64,000 bases of DNA from Klebsiella electrica (lineage in GTDB: Bacteria; Pseudomonadota; Gammaproteobacteria; Enterobacterales; Enterobacteriaceae). Both the position numbers and the translations under genes were made by a program. The first letter of the stretch is position 1, and every line of letters begins with the position of its first letter. The notes under the pieces are model-generated. The model saw only the letters and a program-made list of their open reading frames with translations. It was not told where the DNA came from and ran no database searches. The stretch is from assembly GCF_006711645.1 (NCBI RefSeq), contig NZ_CP041247.1:4960001-5024000 (forward strand). Direction: 5' to 3'. Below are positions 52,728 to 64,000 of the stretch, piece after piece.

Positions 52728-53036
52728 ATGGAAGATTTAGAAACGATCATCATGGAGCTGTTGGTGAATGCGGGTTCAGCCCGCAGTTCAGCATTAACGG
52801 CTCTGCAGCTGGCCCGCAAAGGTGATTTTGCGGCTTCCGAGCAGGCAATGGCAGAATCACATGAGTTTGTGAAGCACGCGCATAAAATTCAGACCCAGCT
52901 CATCGGCCTCGATGAAGGCTCAGGCAAACTGCCGGTGAACCTGATTACCGTTCACTCCCAGGATCACCTGATGAATGCCATGGTGATACAGGATCTGGCA
53001 ACCGATATGATTGAACTGTATCGTCGCACCGCATAG
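52728..53036 (+). CDS. PTS lactose/cellobiose-family EIIA component
   Basis: 102-residue helical EIIA domain, related to ChbA and LacF. The phosphorylated histidine is His76 in LITVHSQDHLM. NAGSARSSALTALQLARKGDF and the amphipathic helices match the three-helix trimer fold. It is shorter than ChbA because it lacks the disordered N-terminal extension. Its ATG is 3 bases after the EIIB stop. A strong terminator follows 18 bases downstream, so the transcription unit contains only these two genes. Confidence 0.9.
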   Translation: MEDLETIIMELLVNAGSARSSALTALQLARKGDFAASEQAMAESHEFVKHAHKIQTQLIGLDEGSGKLPVNLITVHSQDHLMNAMVIQDLATDMIELYRRTA

Positions 53037-53054
53037 TTAATAAACGCGGTGAAT

Positions 53055-53084
53055 AGCAGGTGCCCCTCAGGCACCTGCTTTTTT
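53055..53084 (+). terminator. Intrinsic terminator of the EIIB-EIIA unit
   Basis: AGCAGGTGCC / GGCACCTGCT, a perfect 10-bp stem with a five-base loop, then six T. It ends one base before the convergent dcuB stop. Confidence 0.92.
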
Positions 53085-53085
53085 A

Positions 53086-54426
53086 TTACAAGAAACCGTA
53101 AAGCGCGGCAAAGACCCAGCCAAACACGCACGAAACGCTGACGCCAATGAGCCCCGGCAGAATAAAGCTATGGTTAATCACAAAGCGACCGATATGCGTC
53201 GTTCCTGAGCGATCGAACTGAATCGCCGCCAGGTCGCTTGGGTAGGTTGGCAGAATATAATAGCCGTAGCAGGCTGGCGCGGAGGCAACAATGTAGGCCG
53301 GATCGACGCCAATCGCCAGCGCCACCGGGACAATCGCCGCCAGCGCCGCCGCCTGGGAATTAACGAATTTGGACACAATCAGCAGGACGATGGCATAGGC
53401 CCACGGGTACTCCTTCACCATTTCGCCAAGCACGCCTTTAATCTCCGACATGTGCGCGCCGAACATCGTTTCCGCCATCCACGCGATACCGTACACCGCC
53501 ACAATGGCGATCATCCCCGAGCGGAAAACCTCATTCTTCGAAATCGACGCCGGGTTTGTTTTGGTAATGATGATAATGAGCGCGCCGGAGAACAGCATAA
53601 ACATCTGAATCACCAGCACCATTGACAGCGGCTTACCGTCGAAAGCAGGACGCAGCGCCGAAAACGCCCCCAGAACGGCCACTACGGCAATCGAGGCGAG
53701 GAAGACCCACATAGCGACCCAGTTACTGGTCGGCAGTTTTCGGTCCAGCAGCGTTGCCGTATCGCCATAAACATAATGACGGTTTTCCGGCGTTGAGATG
53801 AAAGCCTGAAACTCTTCGTCTTTATCTAAGTCTTTACCGCGGAACCAGCTAAAAATACCGATGGCCAGAATCCCCAGCAGCGTAGAGGGAATGGTAATAG
53901 CCAGCAGGTCGAGGAATTCGAGGTGCTTGCCGTTGAAGGTAAAATTCCCCAGCATCGCCACCAATGACACCACCGCCACAGACACCGGGCTGGCGATAAT
54001 CCCCATCTGTGCGCCAATGGAGCTTGCCGCCATCGGGCGCTCGGGGCGAATATTGTTCTTGATAGCGACGTCATAAATAATCGGCAGAATCGTATAAACC
54101 ACGTGGCCAGTGCCGCAAAGAATGGTCAGCGTACAGGTGACGAAGGGAGCGACAATGGAGACATATTTTGGATTGCGCCGCAGAAGTTTCTCCGCTATCT
54201 GCAGCATCACATCTAAGCCGCCGGAAGCCTGAAGCGTCGCCGAGGCGGCGACCACCGCAATGATCACCAGCATCACATCAACCGGCGGTTTACCCGGCTG
54301 AAGATGAAAGACAAAGACCAAAATAACCAGCCCGATACCGCCTAAAAGACCCAGTGCGATACCGCCTTTTCTGGCACCATAAAAGAGACAAATTAAGATA
54401 ATGACGAGTTGTATTGCGAATTCCAT
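53086..54426 (-). CDS. dcuB: Anaerobic C4-dicarboxylate antiporter DcuB
   Basis: Fumarate-succinate antiporter used in fumarate respiration; in E. coli it also acts as co-sensor with DcuS. 446 residues with about ten to twelve membrane helices, the same length as E. coli DcuB and very highly conserved ([55 protein letters not shown]). Here it stands without fumB, its E. coli operon partner, and far from dcuSR. The 400 bases upstream carry a NarL-like inverted repeat. It converges on the PTS unit. Confidence 0.95.
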   Translation of the reverse strand: MEFAIQLVIILICLFYGARKGGIALGLLGGIGLVILVFVFHLQPGKPPVDVMLVIIAVVAASATLQASGGLDVMLQIAEKLLRRNPKYVSIVAPFVTCTLTILCGTGHVVYTILPIIYDVAIKNNIRPERPMAASSIGAQMGIIASPVSVAVVSLVAMLGNFTFNGKHLEFLDLLAITIPSTLLGILAIGIFSWFRGKDLDKDEEFQAFISTPENRHYVYGDTATLLDRKLPTSNWVAMWVFLASIAVVAVLGAFSALRPAFDGKPLSMVLVIQMFMLFSGALIIIITKTNPASISKNEVFRSGMIAIVAVYGIAWMAETMFGAHMSEIKGVLGEMVKEYPWAYAIVLLIVSKFVNSQAAALAAIVPVALAIGVDPAYIVASAPACYGYYILPTYPSDLAAIQFDRSGTTHIGRFVINHSFILPGLIGVSVSCVFGWVFAALYGFL

Positions 54427-54787
54427 GCTTCCCCCAGCCCCTGGCTATGAAAATCAAAAGACTTCTCTTCCGCTGCCGTATTATTTAGCCATCTCCCCCA
54501 GCGTATTTTTCGGATATAACCCGCCCTCCCCGGCTTCATGAAACCGAAGATAAAAGCAAAAGTAATCACATGATTAATTGGACTTTTTGACTATGTCGCC
54601 TTTGATTTGCTGATTTTTTGATACGTGTAGAATTTTTACCCATCAATAAGTGTGGGTATTAAGAAAAAACAGCCGGCCGGTTTTTATATGAATTATTTGC
54701 TGCTTAATTGAGGGGGAAATATTAATGGAATGTAATTCATTATGAGGAGACAGAGGTGGATATTATCGTGGCGCGGCGCCGGGATAA
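54427..54787. promoter_or_regulatory. dcuB upstream region with NarL-like inverted heptamers
   Basis: About 360 gene-free, AT-rich bases. TACCCAT at 54637-54643 and its inverted partner GTGGGTA at 54652-54658 are both close to the NarL heptamer (TACYYMT) and stand 8 bases apart. E. coli dcuB is repressed by nitrate through NarL and activated by FNR and DcuR. I found no clear FNR site (TTGATN4ATCAA). TAATCA-CA-TGATTA at about 54562-54575 is another small dyad. TATTATC / GATAATA at 54761-54789 flanks a GC-rich hairpin next to the rpoC terminator. Confidence 0.45.
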
Positions 54788-54818
54788 TAAAAAAGCCAGT
54801 CAGGAAACCTGACTGGCT
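54788..54818 (-). terminator. Terminator of the rpoBC operon
   Basis: AGCCAGTCAGG at 54794-54804 and CCTGACTGGCT at 54808-54818 form a perfect 11-bp stem around three bases. On the minus strand six T follow, and on the plus strand five T, so it could act in both directions. It lies 22 bases after the rpoC stop, as in E. coli. Confidence 0.93.
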
Positions 54819-54839
54819 TTTTAAGCGTAGCGTCAACGA

Positions 54840-59063
<4,224 letters not shown>

Positions 59064-59139
59064 GGATTTGCTCCCGTCGGAGTTAGCACAATCTGGCGCC
59101 GGGGGTTACCCCGGCACCAGTGACCTGTTTGAGCGAGAG

Positions 59140-62100
59140 TTACTCGTCTTCCAGTTCGATGTTGATGCCCAGCGAGCGAATCTCTTTCAACAGTACGTTG
59201 AAGGATTCCGGCATGCCCGGTTCCATCTGATGGTTGCCGTCCACGATGTTTTTATACATCTTGGTACGACCGTTGACGTCATCAGACTTAACGGTGAGCA
59301 TTTCCTGCAGGGTGTATGCTGCGCCATAAGCTTCCAGCGCCCACACTTCCATCTCACCGAAGCGCTGACCACCGAACTGAGCCTTACCACCCAGCGGCTG
59401 CTGAGTAACCAGGCTGTAAGAACCGGTAGAACGCGCATGCATTTTGTCATCAACCAGGTGGTTCAGTTTCAGCATGTACATATAGCCAACGGTAACCTGG
59501 CGCTCGAATTGCTCACCAGTACGACCGTCGAACAGGGTAATCTGACCGGAAGTTGGCAGGCCACCCAGCTGTAACAGTGCCTTGATTTCAGACTCTTTCG
59601 CACCGTCGAAGACCGGCGTTGCGATCGGCATACCTTTTTTCAGGTTTTCAGCAAGACGCAGAACTTCATCATCGGTGAAGGTATTCAGATCGACCTTCTG
59701 ACGAACATCGGTACCCAGGTCATACGCTTTCTGGATGAACTCGCGCAGTTTGGCGACTTCCTGCTGCTGTTTCAGCATGGCGTTGATTTTCTCACCGATG
59801 CCTTTCGCAGCCATACCCAGGTGGGTTTCCAGAATCTGACCGATGTTCATACGAGACGGTACGCCCAGCGGGTTCAGTACGATGTCGACCGGCGTGCCGT
59901 TTTCATCGTAAGGCATATCTTCGATCGGGTTGATCTTAGAGATAACACCCTTGTTACCGTGACGACCTGCCATTTTGTCACCCGGCTGAATCTGACGTTT
60001 AACGGCCAGATACACTTTAACAATCTTCAGCACGCCCGGTGCCAGATCGTCGCCCTGAGTGATTTTGCGGCGTTTCGCTTCGAGTTTTTTCTCGAACTCG
60101 TGTTTCAGTTCGTCGTACTGCTCAGCCAGCTGTTCCAGCTGATTTTGTTTCTCTTCGTCGGTCAGGCCCAGTTCCAGCCAGCGATCGCGCGGCAGCTTGT
60201 CGAGCTTCTCAGCTTCAACACCACCGGCAACCAGCACCGCGTAGATACGGCCAAACAGGCCGGCTTCGAGGATCTGCAGTTCTTCAGACAGGTCTTTTTT
60301 AGCCTGCTTCAGCTGCATCTCTTCGATTTCCAGCGCACGTTTGTCTTTTTCCACGCCATCGCGGGTGAAGACCTGAACGTCGATAACCGTACCGGAAACA
60401 CCGTTCGGTACGCGCAGAGAAGAGTCTTTAACGTCAGACGCTTTCTCGCCGAAGATCGCGCGCAGCAGTTTCTCTTCTGGCGTCAGCTGGGTTTCGCCTT
60501 TCGGAGTCACCTTACCAACCAGAATGTCGCCGCCGGTCACTTCTGCACCGATGTAAACGATACCGGATTCGTCCAGTTTAGAGAGCGCAGCTTCACCCAC
60601 GTTCGGGATATCAGCGGTGATCTCTTCCGGCCCCAGCTTGGTGTCACGGGACACACAGGCCAGTTCCTGAATATGAATCGTGGTGAAACGATCTTCCTGA
60701 ACCACACGCTCGGAAACGAGGATGGAGTCTTCGAAGTTGTAACCATTCCACGGCATGAACGCTACGCGCATATTCTGACCGAGAGCCAGTTCACCGAGGT
60801 CGGTGGACGGACCGTCTGCCAGCACGTCGCCGCGCTCAATTGGCTCACCCAGAGACACGCAAGGCATCTGGTTGATGCAGGTGTTCTGGTTAGAACGGGT
60901 GTACTTGGTCAGGTTATAGATGTCGATACCTGCTTCGCCCGGGTACATCTCGTCTTCGTTAACTTTGATAACGATACGGGATGCATCCACGTACTGAACC
61001 AGGCCGCCACGTTTGGCTACTGCGGTAACACCGGAGTCGACGGCTACAGCACGTTCCATACCGGTACCAACCAGCGGCTTATCAGCGCGCAGAGTCGGAA
61101 CCGCCTGACGTTGCATGTTCGCCCCCATCAATGCACGGTTGGCGTCATCGTGTTCCAGGAACGGGATCAGGGACGCACCGACGGAAACCACCTGCTGGGT
61201 GGAAACGTCCATGTAGTCAACCTGATCGCGGCTGAACAAGCTGGATTCGCCTTTGCTACGGCAGGTAACCAGGTCTTCTACAAAGTGGCCGTTTTCGTCC
61301 AGGTTGGAGTTCGCCTGAGCGATAACGTAGTTGCCTTCTTCGATAGCAGACAGGTAGTGAATTTCGTCGGTCACAACACCGTCGGTCACTTTACGATACG
61401 GAGTCTCGAGGAAGCCGTATTCGTTAGTCTGTGCGTACACGGACAGGGAGTTGATCAGACCGATGTTCGGACCTTCAGGCGTTTCGATTGGACATACGCG
61501 ACCGTAGTGAGTCGGGTGTACGTCTCGAACTTCGAAGCCTGCGCGCTCACGGGTCAGACCGCCTGGGCCGAGTGCAGAGATACGACGTTTGTGCGTAATC
61601 TCGGACAGCGGGTTGTTCTGGTCCATAAACTGAGACAGCTGGCTGGAACCAAAGAACTCTTTCACTGCCGCAGAAATCGGCTTGGCGTTGATCATATCCT
61701 GAGGCATCAGGGTATCCAGATCGCCCAGAGACAGACGCTCTTTCACCGCACGCTCAACACGTACCAGGCCAACGCGGAACTGGTTTTCCGCCATTTCGCC
61801 TACGGAACGGATACGACGGTTACCGAGGTGGTCGATATCATCGACTTCGCCTTTACCGTTACGGATATCGATGAGCTTCTTCATCACTTCGATGATGTCG
61901 TCTTTGCTCAGGATACCGGAACCTTCGATTTCATCGCGCAGCAGAGAACGGTTGAACTTCATACGACCGACCGCAGACAGATCATAGCGGTCTTCGGAGA
62001 AGAACAGGTTCTCGAACAGGCTTTCCGCTGCTTCACGAGTCGGCGGCTCACCCGGGCGCATCATGCGGTAGATTTCTACCAGCGCGCTCAGACGATCGTT

Positions 62101-63168
62101 AGTCGGGTCGACACGTACAGTTTCAGAAATGTACGGACCGTGGTCCAGATCGTTGGTGAACAGAGTCTCGATACGCTTGTGGCCAGACTGGCTCAGCTTC
62201 GCCAGCAGATCCAGGCTCAGCTCCATGTTTGCCGGGCAGATCAGTTCGCCAGTGGCTTCATCGATATAATCTTTGGCCGCCACTTTACCCGCAATATATT
62301 CAACCGGAACTTCGATATGCTTGATATCGTCTTTTTCCAGCTGACGGATATGGCGAGCGGTGATGCGACGGGCTTTCTCGACGTAGATTTTGCCGTTCGC
62401 TTCGATGTCGAAGGAAGCCGTTTCACCGCGCAGACGCTCCGGTACCAGTTCCATCTGCAGCTTGTTGTCGCGAATTTCAAAGACCACTTTCTCGAAGAAC
62501 AGGTCAAGGATCTGCTCAGTGGTGTAATTCAGCGCGCGCAGGATGATGGTGGCCGGCAGCTTACGACGACGGTCGATACGGACAAACAGGTTGTCTTTCG
62601 GATCGAACTCGAAGTCCAGCCAGGAACCGCGGTAAGGAATGATACGTGCGTTATACAGGACCTTACCGGAAGAGTGAGTCTTACCTTTGTCAGAGTCAAA
62701 GAAGACGCCCGGGCTACGGTGCAGCTGAGAAACGATAACACGTTCAGTACCGTTGATAACAAAGGTACCGTTGTCGGTCATGAGCGGAATTTCGCCCATG
62801 TAGACTTCTTGTTCTTTAATGTCTTTAACAGTGCCTTCCGGCGCTTCGCGCTCGTAGATCACCAGACGCAGTTTAACGCGCAGCGGTGCCGAGTAGGTCA
62901 CGCCACGGATCTGACATTCTTTAACATCAAAAACAGGTTCGCCCAGACGGTAGCTGACGTATTGCAGCTCAGAGTTACCGCTGTAGCTTTTAATCGGGAA
63001 CACGGAACGGAAAGCAGCTTCCAGACCGTACTGCCCTTCAGGATCTTGCTCGATAAACTTCTGAAACGAGTCAAGCTGGATAGAAAGGAGATAAGGTATG
63101 TCCAGAACCTGCGGACGTTTACCAAAATCCTTACGAATACGTTTTTTCTCGGTATAGGAGTAAACCAT
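59140..63168 (-). CDS. rpoB: RNA polymerase subunit beta
   Basis: Second catalytic subunit of RNA polymerase, 1342 residues as in E. coli. The rifampicin-binding cluster near residues 507-533 reads [17 protein letters not shown] then [13 protein letters not shown], the wild-type sequence, with Asp516, His526 and Ser531 unaltered. It therefore shows none of the usual resistance changes. [14 protein letters not shown] and the C-terminal [14 protein letters not shown] are conserved. Transcribed from the rplJL operon through the attenuator upstream. Confidence 0.99.
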   Translation of the reverse strand: MVYSYTEKKRIRKDFGKRPQVLDIPYLLSIQLDSFQKFIEQDPEGQYGLEAAFRSVFPIKSYSGNSELQYVSYRLGEPVFDVKECQIRGVTYSAPLRVKLRLVIYEREAPEGTVKDIKEQEVYMGEIPLMTDNGTFVINGTERVIVSQLHRSPGVFFDSDKGKTHSSGKVLYNARIIPYRGSWLDFEFDPKDNLFVRIDRRRKLPATIILRALNYTTEQILDLFFEKVVFEIRDNKLQMELVPERLRGETASFDIEANGKIYVEKARRITARHIRQLEKDDIKHIEVPVEYIAGKVAAKDYIDEATGELICPANMELSLDLLAKLSQSGHKRIETLFTNDLDHGPYISETVRVDPTNDRLSALVEIYRMMRPGEPPTREAAESLFENLFFSEDRYDLSAVGRMKFNRSLLRDEIEGSGILSKDDIIEVMKKLIDIRNGKGEVDDIDHLGNRRIRSVGEMAENQFRVGLVRVERAVKERLSLGDLDTLMPQDMINAKPISAAVKEFFGSSQLSQFMDQNNPLSEITHKRRISALGPGGLTRERAGFEVRDVHPTHYGRVCPIETPEGPNIGLINSLSVYAQTNEYGFLETPYRKVTDGVVTDEIHYLSAIEEGNYVIAQANSNLDENGHFVEDLVTCRSKGESSLFSRDQVDYMDVSTQQVVSVGASLIPFLEHDDANRALMGANMQRQAVPTLRADKPLVGTGMERAVAVDSGVTAVAKRGGLVQYVDASRIVIKVNEDEMYPGEAGIDIYNLTKYTRSNQNTCINQMPCVSLGEPIERGDVLADGPSTDLGELALGQNMRVAFMPWNGYNFEDSILVSERVVQEDRFTTIHIQELACVSRDTKLGPEEITADIPNVGEAALSKLDESGIVYIGAEVTGGDILVGKVTPKGETQLTPEEKLLRAIFGEKASDVKDSSLRVPNGVSGTVIDVQVFTRDGVEKDKRALEIEEMQLKQAKKDLSEELQILEAGLFGRIYAVLVAGGVEAEKLDKLPRDRWLELGLTDEEKQNQLEQLAEQYDELKHEFEKKLEAKRRKITQGDDLAPGVLKIVKVYLAVKRQIQPGDKMAGRHGNKGVISKINPIEDMPYDENGTPVDIVLNPLGVPSRMNIGQILETHLGMAAKGIGEKINAMLKQQQEVAKLREFIQKAYDLGTDVRQKVDLNTFTDDEVLRLAENLKKGMPIATPVFDGAKESEIKALLQLGGLPTSGQITLFDGRTGEQFERQVTVGYMYMLKLNHLVDDKMHARSTGSYSLVTQQPLGGKAQFGGQRFGEMEVWALEAYGAAYTLQEMLTVKSDDVNGRTKMYKNIVDGNHQMEPGMPESFNVLLKEIRSLGINIELEDE

Positions 63169-63423
63169 AGGGTTCCTCAGCTCGCTGACAAGTCGACCCG
63201 TCTGCCCAAATAAGGCAGTTTTTTATGCAACACTATTTTGTGGACCGGAAAATGGAACACTTTCCGCAATGCCTGTTTCTATCACGCTTAAACCATTTCG
63301 TTGCGATTTACACAGCTCAGGAACCCGACCTGTCGCAGTATATTAAGTCGTCTATAGAAACAAGCATTGAAAGGACAACCCAGTAGTCAAACAGCGTGAA
63401 ACGCTACTGGTGCCTTACAGCGC

Positions 63424-63454
63424 AAAAAGGCTGGTGACCAAAAAGTCACCAGCC
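63424..63454 (-). terminator. rplL-rpoB attenuator
   Basis: GGCTGGTGAC at 63429-63438 and GTCACCAGCC at 63445-63454 form a perfect 10-bp stem, followed on the minus strand by five T. It lies 40 bases after the rplL stop. In E. coli this partial terminator lets about a fifth of transcripts continue into rpoBC. A second small dyad, CAGCCTGA / TCAGGCTG at 63456-63475, stands beside it. The remaining 250 bases to rpoB are untranslated; RNase III is known to process this spacer in E. coli. Confidence 0.92.
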
Positions 63455-63492
63455 TCAGCCTGATTTCTCAGGCTGCAACCGGAAGGGTTGGC

Positions 63493-63858
<366 letters not shown>

Positions 63859-63924
63859 TTAAATTGTTCCTGAATATCAGAATAAGTTTATACGTAAGCG
63901 AGCGCTTTACAAAGACAACTGCGA

Positions 63925-64000
63925 TTAAGCAGCTTCTTTCGCATCGCGTACAGCAGCCAGAGTGCGAACCAGTTTGCCAGCCGAAGCTTCTTTCATGGTT
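63925..64000 (-). CDS. rplJ: 50S ribosomal protein L10 (C-terminal end)
   Basis: Only the last 24 or so codons are inside the window: TMKEASAGKLVRTLAAVRDA followed by KEAA and a TAA stop. This is identical to the E. coli L10 C-terminus as I recall it. L10 anchors L7/L12 dimers on the ribosome and autoregulates the rplJL mRNA. 66 bases separate its stop from the rplL start. The rest lies beyond base 64000. Confidence 0.95.
   Translation of the reverse strand, partial: TMKEASAGKLVRTLAAVRDAKEAA

Noticed and set aside
61580..61660. Rifampicin-resistance change in rpoB
   Set aside because: The cluster reads wild type at the positions usually altered.
59821..63213. 1130-codon open frame antisense to rpoB
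   Set aside because: It mirrors rpoB codon by codon, and such long antisense frames arise from the strong codon bias of highly expressed genes. The predicted protein has no recognisable domain, and there is no ribosome site or promoter.
63180..63420. Possible small gene between rplL and rpoB
   Set aside because: No frame with a ribosome site; this is the known untranslated attenuator and processing spacer.

Overview
The window is a stretch of enterobacterial chromosome. Gene order and protein sequences match the E. coli 90-91 min region (malG to rpoBC), but a complete L-sorbose (sor) operon of the Klebsiella type is present. The 16S rRNA (length and motifs) is that of an enteric, and the whole picture fits Klebsiella/Raoultella. 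Species cannot be settled from this sequence alone. There are no phage genes, transposases or CRISPR arrays.

Layout. 1-1.9 kb: the end of malF, then malG and a structured 3' UTR. 1.9-5.4 kb: psiE (-), a two-gene acetyltransferase unit (+), and pgi (-); E. coli carries xylE, yjbEFGH and yjbT around here. 5.4-9.9 kb: lysine riboswitch and lysC, a PanS-type transporter, yjbD and convergent rluF. 9.9-16.8 kb: sorC-D-F-B-A-M-E plus a shikimate-dehydrogenase-like gene. 16.8-22.8 kb: REP repeats, yjbB and metH (-). 23.0-24.3 kb: iclR and an ASCH-domain gene (+). 24.3-30.3 kb: the glyoxylate operon aceBAK (-) and metA (-). 30.5-30.9 kb: yjaB (+). 31.0-36.5 kb: a complete rRNA operon on the minus strand (5S, 23S, tRNA-Glu, 16S; position of rrnE). 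36.8-39.7 kb: purHD (+). 39.8-44.2 kb: yjaH, hupA, yjaG, nfi, hemE, nudC (all -). 44.3-50.4 kb: rsd, TPP riboswitch and thiCEFSGH (+). 50.4-54.8 kb: an accessory block of a diguanylate cyclase, an orphan PTS EIIB-EIIA pair and dcuB, lying between thiH and rpoC. 54.8-64 kb: rpoC, rpoB, rplL and the 3' end of rplJ (-).

How the genes work together. The sor genes encode uptake and phosphorylation of L-sorbose by a mannose-family PTS, reduction of sorbose-1-phosphate to glucitol-6-phosphate (SorE), and oxidation to fructose-6-phosphate (SorD), under SorC. AceB and AceA form the glyoxylate shunt; AceK switches isocitrate dehydrogenase and IclR represses the operon. MetA and MetH are the first and last methionine steps. 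PurH and PurD are purine synthesis. The thi operon makes the thiazole and pyrimidine halves of thiamine and is gated by a TPP riboswitch.

Most of the window is conserved housekeeping DNA. The parts that deserve a second look are: the lysC leader, which carries two hairpins that the E. coli leader (from memory) lacks; the shikimate-dehydrogenase-like gene at the end of the sor operon; the accessory block between thiH and rpoC, especially the PTS pair with no EIIC; an enlarged 23S-5S spacer; and the structured malG 3' UTR. No clearly new multi-gene system was found.
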